This document shows, piece after piece, positions 34,101 to 47,500 of a stretch of 64,000 nt of DNA. Position 1 is the stretch's first letter. The number at the start of each line of letters is the position of its first letter. The stretch is from Corbicula japonica (taxonomy: Eukaryota; Mollusca; Bivalvia; Venerida; Cyrenidae), in the NCBI GenBank assembly GCA_038501625.1, contig JAZAYU010000181.1, positions 248,001-312,000 of the forward strand, in the 5' to 3' direction. The position numbers were made by a program, and so were the translations under genes. The notes beneath the pieces are model-generated. The model was not told the origin of the DNA, did no database searches, and worked only from the letters and a program-made list of their open reading frames with translations.

Positions 34101-37100
34101 GCTGAAATGGCGACTGGTTTTATGATCTTGGGCACAGGTTTTATAGCAAGTTTTATCGCTGTTATCCCGTTTTAGTTCAAATCATTAATATTTTGTACGC
34201 AGTTTAAAATCACTGTTAAAACAAAGACTTTTTTCTACGGAAATCTGATTAATAATTATATTCAAGTAAAAAGGGAATATTACTTCTCATCTTTATTCTT
34301 TAAGACAACAAAAAATTTATTTGCCAATAATAGTACGCATTTGCACTCAACATACTGCCCCAAGGTAAAAATACAACCGATGGTTTGTTTAATTTTACAA
34401 TTTTGCCCAATAAGTATTCCGTCAAACATACCTGCATTTCCTTTATGTCGTTCATCATAACGACGGTGTTAACATTATTCTCCCATACAAGTTTCCAAAA
34501 GTCCACTTTTGTGGTCTCTAGCGGTGTCTGGGTGATAATAAATGCATTCGTCTTCTTATAGCTCTGCAAATTAGCAAAAGTTGGGTTATAAGAACTAGAC
34601 GAATTAACGCTATATAATATGACAACATGTAACATTAACTAACATATCTTAAAATGCCTCTTAAGATAAGTTCAAATATCAAAATACGAAGAACGTTTAT
34701 TTTATATTGCAACTAAAGCGCCTACTCACGGTGCGTTTATAACTCATAAACGGTAACAACCATTTTTATTGATTTGTCAAAAGTTGTTTTGGTCTTTCAT
34801 GGGGCCACCATATAAAATAATAAATTGTGGGTTGTGCAGAGTGTTATCAACACTAAAGAAGTTTTTGGTCAAATTTTTAACTGTAACTTATAGAAGATTG
34901 TGTTAAATGTTCTTATAATATGCTTAGTAGTTGTGTTGTATTTTAGATATTTTGACTGAAAAGGCAAAACTTTGAATTGTAAAGATGCATAAAAATAACG
35001 GAAACGGAATACCGTCTTCATTTGCATTTTTAAGGTACGTAATGAAATAATTAATGATTAATTTACCGGTAAGAACACAGCATTAATGTATCCCTCGTCT
35101 CTCGAATGTTCAATTGACAAGAATGGCATAAACTTTTCCACTACAAAAGAAAAAATATAATATTTTGTTCATAATTAGCCGTTTTATCTTCCTTAATAAT
35201 GAGTTCACAATGTTCAATCTGGTGCTCTTATCGTTGACGATGGTAATTGTAACCAACATATCTTTGATAACCGAAGTTTCATTAGTACAAGGGTTGATCA
35301 AGAAGTAATGTAACTAAGCCTGTAGCGTCATTATTTATCATTGTATCATTATAAATCATATAATGATGCTAAGAATATGGAATCGCCTATGGTTTGTTAT
35401 AAATACCCAAAAAGACAACTAGAAATAAAACTTTTAAGTACAATAAAATAACCTCTGATTTACAGATCATTGAAAATACTACAAAATCTTGAGAGTGTTT
35501 AATTTCTAAATATTGCTATAAGCCTGCCGGTCATACTGTTACCGGTGATCATAATGTAATCAAAGACTCTAGAATTCGTTTTTTTAATTTCTAAAGGTCC
35601 CAAATACAGAATTCCATCCAATGCATGCCGTGAAGAAATGGCTGAGTCTTTAAACTTATTTTGCAAAAAATGGTGCAATAGAGAGAACATGCTGAACCTA
35701 ATGCACTATCTAACCTGAAAAAAAAACAACACATATTCAAAATAAAGAACTAAATAGCACTAATGCTTATACACTGACTTCTTCGTCTGAGAGTTATATT
35801 GTTACTGCACACATTCTTCAAATTACAAAATTTAAAATCAGTATTGAGCCGAAACAAGACAAAGTACCTACTATGTATTGGTTTCCTAAAATGCTCAAAC
35901 ACCGTACAAAGCAAGATTTATTACAACTCTACTTCTTGCACAACTACTAAATTATCCGTGCTCTTATTTATTTTGGCCGATTAAAAATTCAAATGACGTT
36001 TTAAAGAAGCTTAAATCAAATAATTTTCAGGCGTTTTATTTGTCTACTTATGATTTCTCTACTTAACACACTTCGCTCCCTCATAATTAAATAAGAGACA
36101 AGCTAACCAGTCTCATTGAAAAAAAAAACGTTTGCTAGAGAAAATAAAACTTTCGTCGCTTGTAATGAACGTAAGGCATTTTTACAGATAGTTCTTATGA
36201 TAATTATACTTTTTGGGGACCTGTCAAGACCTTATCCAGACGCTCACATTTTTATTGGATAATATTTATTTGAGATTTGATACCTCTATTTATAAACAAG
36301 TAATAGACATCCCAATGGCTACTTATTGTGCACCCCTTGTTGCTGATCTGTTTTTATACTGTTATGAAAGAGAGTTTATGTTATCTCTTTTTACCCAACA
36401 TCAGGATGATATTATTACAGCTTTTAACAACACCTCGAGGTTCCTTGATGACTTATTTAATATAGACAATAACTATTTTCCATCACTAGTTAATAAGATT
36501 TATCCTAAAGAACTACAGCTTAATAAAGCAAACACTTCAGAAGAGCAAGCAAACATTCTTGATCAATATCTGTCAATTGAAAATGGTTACGTCACTACTA
36601 AAATATATGATAAAAAAGATGATATTAATTTTAATATAGTAAATGTTCCGTTTTTAGACGGCGATGTTCCTCGTGCAACATCTTACGGGGTTTATATCTC
36701 ACAGCTTGTTCGCTTTTCAAGAGCTTGCAGCGATGTTTATGATTTCAATGAACGTAATCTTTGCATTACAGAAAAACTTTTAAAACAGGGTTATCGGTAT
36801 CACAAATTAAGGAAAACCTTTTGCAAGTTTTATCGCCGATACCCAGATCTAATTTATAAATACATGAGCAGTTTAAAATCACTGTTTCAACAAGGTATTT
36901 CACAGCCATTTTTTTATGGAGATTTAATTTACAAACTTAAGAAGATAAAAGGCAATGTTAATTTCTCCCGGTTATTCGTAAAAACCATCTGTATATTTAA
37001 AAAGAAAGGTTACCAACATGATATTTTACAGCGCTCTGCAGGCCTGGTGATTCACCCATCTTCAGTTGATCATTATGATTACCTCTTTTGTTGCACCACG

Positions 37101-38580
37101 GTGGCAGGGGTTTAAGAGTTTATGAAGGTTTATGGGGAAATCTTTTCTTAAAAGAACCTAGTTCGATTTGTTTCTTTTACCCCAGTCTTCGTGTTCTTGC
37201 TGATTTTACTCCAGGAGCTCTGTTCGATCACTGAGTACCCGCCCCTTTGACATTGCAATGCTTTTAGCTTCTTATGTTTTATATGTTTGTGTGCTTTTAC
37301 ATGCAGCATTGTTGAGCTGATGGGTGGGTTTGAGTTAATTCACCAAGACAACCTGTACTTGTGTGTTGATTTGACATCCTGTTGGGGCAAGTGTGAGGCT
37401 AGTGCACCCTAGAACCTGATTTAAACCCCAGTGGCAATTTGATTTTCCACTGACCTTTCCAAGGTGGTAACCCCTCGGGTTGTCATTTTTGTTAATTGTT
37501 TGCGGTGTCTTTTTTGAAACTGATCATTTTATTAACCATGCTCTCTCTCCCTCTTCTTCTTGACTGTGTGGGGAGGCTCTATTTTCTGAATGTGGCAATT
37601 CCTGATATGCATATTTCACCTTTCTATGTAAATTTTAACATTACATTCATAATTAATTAATTTGGACTCGTGTCCCTTTCCTAGAATAAATGTAGAATTG
37701 ATTTTAAATGAAATACATGCATCTTTATATCCATATTGTTGGTTTATGTTACAATAAACACATTGGACCGCCTAAATCAACAGTTTTTTATGATCACCAT
37801 TACCCAGAACGATATCGCGGCACGCCGCTAACGATGTAGTAGCTTTTTCTTTCATTTCAACATCTGTTGTACATAGTTCGTATTTTATAAATATATTTAC
37901 GCAATAGTCTTAAAACAACAACGGCAAATTAATACATTGCCAAGTCACATGTTTACCTGGTAGAATGTTGGAATATCTGTTCTTGTTCCGATTCCTGACC
38001 TGTTTTGCAGATACGTATTGCCCTTCTTCAGCGACAGAAGAAAGTTTCTTCAACATCTAAAATGATGAATAATAATAATTATTATAGAATTTATTTTGAG
38101 AAAAATATTGATTTGCTTTTACATAATGGAGTAAAAATTTATTGTTATATATAACTGTGTAATGCTTTTAAAACATGTTAAATGACACATAATTTGTAAA
38201 ATATTAATATGTTTAAATGACAAGGTAAATCTTATCACATCGTCTATATAACGTCTGCATATGTTCAACTCAAAACGTTGTAAAAACAGTTTGAAGAAAT
38301 CTATATATTGGTATAATGGTATGCTTATTGCAATACAAACATACCATTTACGTCCACCTTAATTTTATTATGGTCTAACGATAAATTATAAATCGAAGAT
38401 AACAGTTTCTTGCATATCCGAAAAACTCACCTGAAATTCATGATCTAGTTTCCGCTTCCCTGTGTTTCTATCTACATACAGCAATTCCTGGTATGCTTCT
38501 GGAAACTTTGATGTCGACAATGCAGATGTGGACAGCATCAGGGTCTCCACCAATGCATGATGGACAAATATGTATTGCTC
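31191..38580 (-). CDS. Gene 2 D1 end and PTP domain D2 exons (degenerate, predicted inactive)
   Basis: Exon 38431-38580 (EQYIFVHHALVETLML) closes D1. Seven more exons form D2: 37957-38056, 35067-35140, 34432-34563, 33088-33216, 32456-32601, 31897-32032, 31191-31292. D2 keeps NRNKNRYSNILP, GYINAVFLP, FIITQTPL and VYWPEKG. The WPD position reads GWMSGKPLP, and the signature is VHCMNGAEKSG with Lys where the P-loop Arg belongs. The C-terminus is EQYRFVHEVVLAYILQ followed by a short tail ending KKATC and TGA at 31191-31193. Inactive D2 domains usually act in regulation or docking. Confidence 0.88.
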
Positions 38581-41500
38581 CTAGGGAGAAGATAATTAAT
38601 GTTGCTAAGATGCGATTATGATCTGCACATATATAACATTTAATACAAAAAAGGATAACGTGAAACAGATATTTTTAAAATTCGCTAGAAGTGGAATCCT
38701 TGTTATTTCTCAACTAAGTTCTGATATGACAGCTTACAAACTGGTCGTTTTTGACTAAAAACGTGTGATTTTGAGTAGAATTTACTATACTAACTGAAAT
38801 GGCGACAATATTCATTATGACCAAATGCATATTCAGTAAAAATGCTATCGGGCTGAACTTCCTGAAATTCGCTATTCATGGTATTGTTTAAACTAATCAT
38901 AAAGCAATATAGTCTATCAAATATATCAGAATGTTCGAATTATATAGCTGCAATTGTCAAAAGCAATTTTCGTTTCACCTAAACCTAGGCTACATTGTAC
39001 CGTAAAATAGCTGGATTTATTTTTTAAAGAGACGATTTTAATTTTAATATAGTATATTTTCCTTTTTTGGACGACGATGTTCCTCGTGCAACATCTTGTT
39101 TTTATCGCACAGCTTGTTCGCTTTTCTAGAGCTTGCAATGATGATAATGACTACAAAGAACGTAATCTTTGGATAACAGAAAAACTTTTCAAACAAGGTT
39201 TTCGATATCACAAATTAAGGAAAACCTTTTGCAAGTTTTATCGCCGATACCCAGATTAAATTAAAAACTACAGGTGCAGTTTAAAATCACTATTGCAACA
39301 AGGTGTTTCACAGCCAGCTTTTTATGGAGATTATAAATATAAATAGGACAATTAAAGGCAATGTTAATTTCCCCCAGTTATTCGTAAAAACCATCTGTGA
39401 GTTCAGAAAGAAAGGTTACCAACATGATAGTCTGCAGCGCTCTGCAGGCCTAGTGATTAACCCATCTTCAGTTGATCATTGTTCTTACCTCTTTGGTTGC
39501 ACGACGGTTGCTGGGGTTTAAGAGTTTATGAAGGTTTATGGGGAAATCTTTTCTTAAAAGAACCTAGAACCTCGATTCGTTTCTTTTATCCCTGTCATCG
39601 TGTTTGTGCTTATTTGACTCCAGATACTCTGGTCTCGGTAAGATCATTGAGTACTCGCCCTTTTGGCTTTGCAATGCTATTTGCTACTTATGTTTTATAT
39701 GTCTGTGTGCTTTTTTACCTGATGGGTGAGTTGGAGTTATTTCACCAAGACAACTTGTACTTGTTTTGTGATCGGAGAACCTGTTGGGGCAAATGTGAGG
39801 TTTGTGCACCCTAGAACCTGGTTTCAACCCCCAGAGGCAATTTGTTTTGCCACTGACCGTTCCAAGGCGGTATCCCCAAAGGTTCTCTTTTTCGTTAATT
39901 GTTTATGGCGTCTTATTTGAATTGACATACTTATAACAAGCAAGCTCTCTCTTCTTATCTTCTTTTTCACTGCGTGGGGATGGCTGTGTTTTGTGAGTGT
40001 GGCGATTCCTGATATGCACATTAACTTTTTTAAACTCTTCTCTTAATGCAATAATATGAAGACATAGACATGTGGTGATTGTTATTATTTCATGTTAACT
40101 TCTTATTTGTCTTCATCTTCTTTTTATATCTTAATTGGGCGATTTACTTTCAAATACCATTGCATTAAACAAAAATGTAGCATAAATATCTGGGGAAAGC
40201 CAAATCACGCCCCGTCCCCCCACACAACAACAACAACAACAACGACAAGAACAGTAATAACACAGGCTACCGTCATGGACACTCAATAATCCAGGCATTT
40301 CATATTGGATTCGAACCGATACGGCGATAATGCATAGATACATTACTCCGAGCACGCTACAAACTGCGGTAGCCGGGACAACTTCAAAAAATGTTGCGCG
40401 GATAATTCTGATAAGAAGAACTTTTTGAAAATGATTTGGGGCTAACATAAGCTTAAACAAAAGGAAGTATATGTTATCACAAATACAGTAAACTTATACA
40501 AAGAGGAATTTTTAAACTGTTCGAGGTTTCCGTGATGCTCGATGTTTCGAGGTTTTTATATGATCCAACATACCAATGTCTGCACTAGTTTCACTCTCTG
40601 CTTACGTAGTGCTTTCACAGTTCCAACAACATCAACATAACCGTTTTTCTGTCCTTGTTTGGTCAGATAGTCAAGAGCTATGAACGTACCAGTTCTTCCT
40701 ACACCGGCACTGCGATGGTAGGTAAAGCGATTATTTAATCCATTAAAATTCATATGATTTGCAGAATAGAATAAGCTTACTATACATCTTTTAAAATCTA
40801 CTGCGCATATTACTGTATATGTCTTGACTAAGGAATACAAACGTGTCATATCGATAGAAAACTTAAATTAATTAATTTTGTTTTTAAGAAAAACACAAGA
40901 TAGTTCGAAGTGCAGGCAAATTTGACTAAAACAATTCATCAACTAAATTACGGTGTTCAGACATAAACGTTCTTGCTCTTTCGTGCTATAAATAAAAAAC
41001 AGTTAATTTGGTAACAAAATAAAATCTTGCCTGCAATGCACAATCATTGGTCCTGTTCCACACGTCGGTGTATTTATGACCTTATTTCTAAATTGCACGA
41101 TTGATGATGCATGCTTTGGTACGCCTCTGTCAGGCCATGCTGTGAAATGGAAATGGATCACGGTTCTTTCTGGATAACCACCCTAAATGATCATTAACAC
41201 GCAAATTTTAATCCGTTCAAAATATTTTATCACACTTTTCGGAAAAAAAACATTGAATGTTGAGGCCTTTAAACGTGATGTGCGGTATTAACAATTCGAA
41301 AAAGCCATGGAACAAACGATACAATTCTTAACAATCATTTTAATTTTTCACTTGCTGTTGATAAGTTTGTTCATACTCTTGTAATCAATTGTATAATAAG
41401 TAAAAGTTAGTTATTGTTTCATTTGCTTCGTGCAGAAATATTTTTAGGCTAAAAGCAAGCAAAACTGTTTTACTTCTTTATAGTGCGTTTATATTAACCT

Positions 41501-44500
41501 GCCCATTTTGCATACATTATTCGGTGGTTGGTTGTGATATTTTTAACTTTATCACCAAAGCGTGAAAGCCGTCATTACCTCAACGGGAAATCCATTATTC
41601 ATAAAGTATATAGGTGTCTTCTTTCCGCTAGGCAGGTATGAAAGCGGAATGGCTCAGTGGTAAAGTGCAGCATTCAAACGCTAAAGGTATGTGGTTCGAG
41701 TCCTGCTAGAGCCATTTTTGTTTTTATACTTTTTTACCAATCGAGAGATGTAGTGATTGACGCTAATATGGACAACTTTGTGATCAATCTTGCCGATGAC
41801 AGCAGCGATGATGACGACAGTGACAGTGGCACTGACACCGCAAGTGAAACAGAACTGCTGTGATATGTTTAAAATATTTTGTACTGATATAATTTGTGAC
41901 ATGGAAATATCAATATTAGAATAAAAAGTCCATAAAAATAAATCAATAAAGCCCCAAAAAATCATAATATTTAAAAAAAAAAATACACAAATAAACAATA
42001 AACATCTACAATATAAAACGCAAATATTATAGGTCCAAGTACGACTCGAACCTGCGCCAAGCAGCAAACAAAAAAAAATGTTGTTTGCTATTTTCTGCCT
42101 TCCTACCAACTGCGCTATAGACGCACGTGGAAGTGAATGCAGTTTTAAAGATATACATACAAATGCAAAAGACCAGTCCAAAATAGCAAGGATATCCCCG
42201 TCTCAAAATAGCACGTTCAACCACTGTGTAATGTATGCATAATGGGCAGGTTAATATAATCGCACTATACTAGCATAAATATCTTCTTAAAGCTGCAAAC
42301 TACCTTAACTGCACCAGATTACAAAAGCATGTCAAATAAACGTACACAATTAACAACCTTATAGTCCGATTTTACGCGTTCAGCCGTGAATGTACTTTTG
42401 TATTTATAGATTTTTGGAATATTCCACAAAATAGGGATGTTAGATATTCCCATCAGTGCTCTTTATGTTGAAATTGTACTACTCTCTATCATAAGGTTTC
42501 ATGGCCGTGGCAGGAACGCTTCTGATTTCTGGTAATATAACATAAGGGTTCTGTGTTCGAATCCTATGAGGAGATTTCTTTTTTTTCTGTTTTAATGTCT
42601 TTTTGTACAATAAATTCATTTAGACAATGACAAAAATGACATTAAACCGTACAAATTTCGAGTAAGCTTTCATCAAGCGAGTTGATAAAATGTCGCGATC
42701 GATGCTTACTCAAAACACAGTTTTTGGGCGATGCAAAACATTTGACAAAGTGGTTTTGAATTAAGTAAATTATAAAAGAAAGGGAATGTAACAACAAATA
42801 TTTCCAGAACGCCATGATTCACAATTGTCAACGCTCCTTTGGTACGGAGGTGTATGGGGTCAGGGCAAGCTGCTCAACATAAATATATTATTAAAAATGG
42901 AATGAACATAAACAAAATTAAAAAGGGGTTGCAAAATATAAAGATAAAACAGCTTAATACTTTTAAAAAATCATATGAATTAAATTAAAATTATAAAAAG
43001 GAAATAAAAGACAAAAATAAAAAGGTTACTTTTGTTGGATTCGAACATACAATGTTTTGGATCGTAGCCGGAAATTATACCCACTGAGGTATTGCATCGT
43101 GACTAAATATCTACTGCTTTGAACAGTTTTTAATGTCACATAAGTTAGGTAATTTAACGGTAACTCTGTAAAATGACGCGCTTTACCTATTTAGTGCTAT
43201 AACAGTGGACTTGTCCGAAATGTCACAGCTCACGGGTCAAAATCGAACTATACCTTTTGAAGCTTCAATCTTCTCATGGTGAAATCTGTATAAATGTCGC
43301 TTTCCTCGAAAGTCACGGTTATTTTGCCGTATTCCATGCTACCCGAATCTGGCCAATATTGTACGCACTTAATCTGCAAAGAACATTTATAACATTTATA
43401 AATAATAAGAAAAGTTTGTTAACACTATATCGGTGGGCAAAACACATATCTTTTATGTCGGTGAGTTACACTTTTTTTAAATATTTTGCCCAAAACCAAA
43501 GATTATCATCATTAGCAATGAAAATTACTGAAACTTATACCATGTTTAGGATTACATCTTCGTCCTCTGGAGAAGAAAAACTGGTTAAGGCTTCGCAAAC
43601 ATTGCAAATGGCGAAAACAGGCTAAAATTTCAAAAATGAATTTTGGGCAAAATAATTATTGCCACCTAGATTTTAGTAAAGAAATGTATTTAGCTAAGGA
43701 TGTAGTTAATATTTGCAAACTCAATTTAGTCTAATTCATGTTCTAATTATCAAGCACATACTAAAACAAAAGAAAAACCGTTTGCATGAGAACTCTGAAA
43801 TTCATGGACAATATACCAAACCAACTCATACCTGAAATAAGTATATGCTGGTCTACAATGTTTAGAGCTAATTCGTCAAAATAATGTTAGGGTTTTCAAG
43901 AAATTCCAGGAAAACTTACTTCCTGGTTCAAACCGAAAGTAGAAATCTATAGAAATCTACTTTCAGTTTGAACCAGGAAGTAAGTTTTCCTTGCATTTCT
44001 TGAAAACCCTAACATTATTTAGACGAATTGGCGCTAAACATTGTAGACCAGCATATACTTATTTCAGATATCAGTTGCTTTGGTATATTGTGCGTGAATT
44101 TCAGAGTTCTCATGCAAACGGGTTTTCTTTTGTTTTAGTATGTGCTTGGTAATTAGAACATGAATAAGACTAAATTGAGCTTGCAAACATTAACTACATC
44201 CATAGCTAAATACATTTCTTTACTAAAATCTAGGTGGCAATAAGTATTTCCCCAAAAATTCATTTTTGAAATTTTAGCCAGTTTTCGCCATTTGCAATGT
44301 TTGCGACCTCTTAAGTAAAATAGCACCAACACGTTGACAATTTACTTTTTCAAACCTTAATTTGCAAAAAATGCTTGAATTAATGTACAGTCAAGAGATG
44401 ATAAAACATAGTTGGACTTTACTTCTACTTTTGTGTTGTTTTAAGAAACTGAAATTTAATATAATTAATACATTTATCAACTTTTCTAAGTATACATCTT

Positions 44501-47500
44501 CGTACATGGGCATTGCTGGATTGATAATTGAACTATTGCTCTAAAACGTTCTTTAAAACATGCAATACATACCAGTTGATGTATTAGTAAAACATTATTC
44601 AAAATGATTAACAACTGACTGATTACAATCATTTAGAGTACTGACACCCTCAGAATACAAATTCACATCAATTAAAATAGAGTATAACCGTCAAAGCGCA
44701 TATAATAGCAAGAAACATTGATCGCATTGATCTCATTGAGCTAATGCAGTTCTGAATGACTCCTTTGGGGGGGAATCTTAAGCCAATTCCCGAAGAAGTG
44801 CATTTCCAAGTTGGCGAAGATTGCGTGGTTGGTCCCTCCTGTTCCATAGCCCCTTCCTAGATCAGACAACAGATTTTCAATTGGATTTAAATTTGGAGAT
44901 CTAGCGCACCCTGGAAATATTCTGACGGTGTTCATCTCAAGAAAACGTCTGGATTTGTATTCTGTGGGTGTCTGTGTTGTAAATGATTTTGAGCAGTCAG
45001 TTGTCTGCCATTTTGAATAATGTTTTACTAATAAATCAGTTAGTTTTTATTGCATGTTTTAAAGCAAGTTTTAGAGCAATATCTCTATTATCAAACCAGT
45101 TATGCCCCGGTACGAAGGTGTATACTTAGAAATGTTGAACATTAAGTGTATTTAATACACATTCTACGATAAGCTGAAAATATTATACGAACAAATTACA
45201 ATTTAATAAAAGCTAAAAAATTCGATACTTACGTCTCCTCGGAGCACGCTTCAAAACGACGATTTTTACAAACTTATTGTTTTTTATATTCTAATTTCAT
45301 TTTTATCTCAACAAAAACTTGTCATCGGCTTTTAAGAGGCCAAGATCACACGTAACAGAAGTGTAAGAACTAATAAAGACGAAACAAACAACCTTATCTT
45401 CTTCGCGTAGCTTTGTCAGCATTACTATTTTACTGCTGTCAGTTTGCCAAATCATCTTCCAGAAGTCAGGTATCATATCTTTCGTCGGTCCTGCATAATG
45501 TTACAAAACAAGTATTAATGGTTTATTCAGCTGAGTATTCAACCCAAAGTAAATTTTAAAATGTCAACTTATGTTTGAAATGTCAACGGCTAAAAAACGT
45601 GAGGTTTTACTTAAAAAAACAAAGAGTCATTTCTGTAAATATGTGTTAGAAGTCGAAAAATCTATACCTTGTGATGCGATGTATTCCCGCGCCACTTGAA
45701 AACCCTGAAATCATATATTACACAATTTGCTAGCAAATTAGGTATACTACCAAAACGCATGTACTTGGTAACATAACAGACGAAAATATATAGTTTATCA
45801 ATATAAACACGCATTGCTGGTCAAGTTTTGACTGCAAATGGCATTGGATTTAACTACATTGCAAATTACAACGCATGCCTCTTTTTAGCTTCTGATAAAG
45901 GAATCTCGGTATTTTCACAAGTAAACAGTATACAAATGAAACCTCTAAAAACGGTTAGTACGGTGGCGTCGCAAAAGTACTGTAACATAACCAGCTGCGT
46001 ATGCCCCTTCTGTTTGTTTTATTCCTGTCGCGATGACGATGTTCTTGCTTATTTGACTCCAATGGCCCTGATATTAAGTTATTGAGAACTCACATTTTTA
46101 CTTGACAATGATGTTAGCTTCTTATGTTTTATAAGTTTGTGTGCTTTAAATTTGTATGCATCACTGTCGAGTGGGTGGGTGTGTTAGGGCTAATTCGCAA
46201 GGAAAACTTGTCATATGAGAACCTGTTGGGGCAAGTGGGAGGTTAGTGCAACTTAGAACCTGCTTTAAACCTTCAATGTCAAATTGTTATGCCTACAAAC
46301 CGTTCCAAGACGATTACCATTAGGGTTAATTTTTGTTAATTGTTTGTGGTGGCTATTTTGAAATTGATCATTTTATAAGCCAAGCTTTCTTTTCCTCTCC
46401 TTTTCGGCTACATGGGGAGGCTGTGTCTTCTTGATGTGGCCATTCCTGTTATGCATATTTTACATAAAATAACAACATGATGTGTCAACAACTAGAAAAC
46501 AACACGAAATTAATTGATTAAAAAATTTAAAAATACATGGAATGGGAACTTTGAAAGCCAACGAACAACGACAAAATAAAAACGTTACAGCCCTGGTTTC
46601 ATTTAGCCTGTTCATGGCAATAATAGATATGCATATTACTGTCCATGCCGCCTAGCCCAGGATCAAATTTGGTAAATAGTGCTGTACTTAAGCCACTCTG
46701 TTTATTATTTAACTTACATAGCGTTAAAATATTTAAAAGATTTTTAAAATAATAATTTAAGAATCATACATCAATATAGCTTGCGTTGATATAGTCTGAC
46801 TCCTCCGAAGTTTCTTTGTCCAAAACAACCCTTGTTTCGTCATCTTAAATAGATACAAATTCTAAACTGTATTGAAAACTCTGTGCTTAAATACGACAAT
46901 AATTTGTTTAATATTATAAAAATAAATATAGTTTTATACATTATGTCACAGTAATGACTCAAAAAGAGGATTCCACATTATAACTTTGACTCGCAAATGT
47001 ATAACCTTTTACGTACAGGCGTACAAATCTTTATATCTATTTCTGCCTTTATTCTGTTTCTTGATTGCCTCTGAATGTTTTTCTGACAATCCATCTGGAA
47101 ACATCTGCAATATTGTATAAAACATAGATTATTATTGACTCAGTAAAATATAGAACTCTATAGAGCCAATTTGTTTATTTCTTGTTAAATTATGGAAAGG
47201 ATTGGTGGGGTGTTACATGCATAAAATGGCCTATACGAGTATAATACTGCTTGGTACCCTACCCAGGTTAACTTGTATTTTTTGTTTTGTTCTTTCTCAA
47301 CGGCCTTCATAGTCGGAAAATGATAACAGTACAGATTTTTGTTTACTTTTTCACCTATTTTGATAACATAAGGTCTTTCTCTAAGAGGTGCAAAACCTAA
47401 ACAGTAACAAGAAATATATAATTAGTACCCTAACCGATGTCTATTATTTGAAATATAGACTTGAAAACTTTCTCGAAATTATTAAAAACACTCTGACTCA

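Noticed and set aside
40131..40460. 109-residue minus-strand ORF with a poly-Cys run
   Set aside because: The Cys run is a translated CAA/ACA microsatellite (about 40220-40243), and the rest covers tRNA-like module 1.
41644..41719. A functional tRNA gene
   Set aside because: A and B boxes and a T-run are present, but the T stem and acceptor stem do not pair, so it is listed only as tRNA-like.
47255..47400. Open minus-strand stretch reading PLRERPYVIKIGEKVNKN with a good donor, between gene 2 exons 47595-47821 and 47017-47104
   Set aside because: Its only acceptor needs phase 1 or 2, while the upstream exon ends in phase 0. The exon at 47017-47104 already supplies the expected continuation of EEFK in frame.
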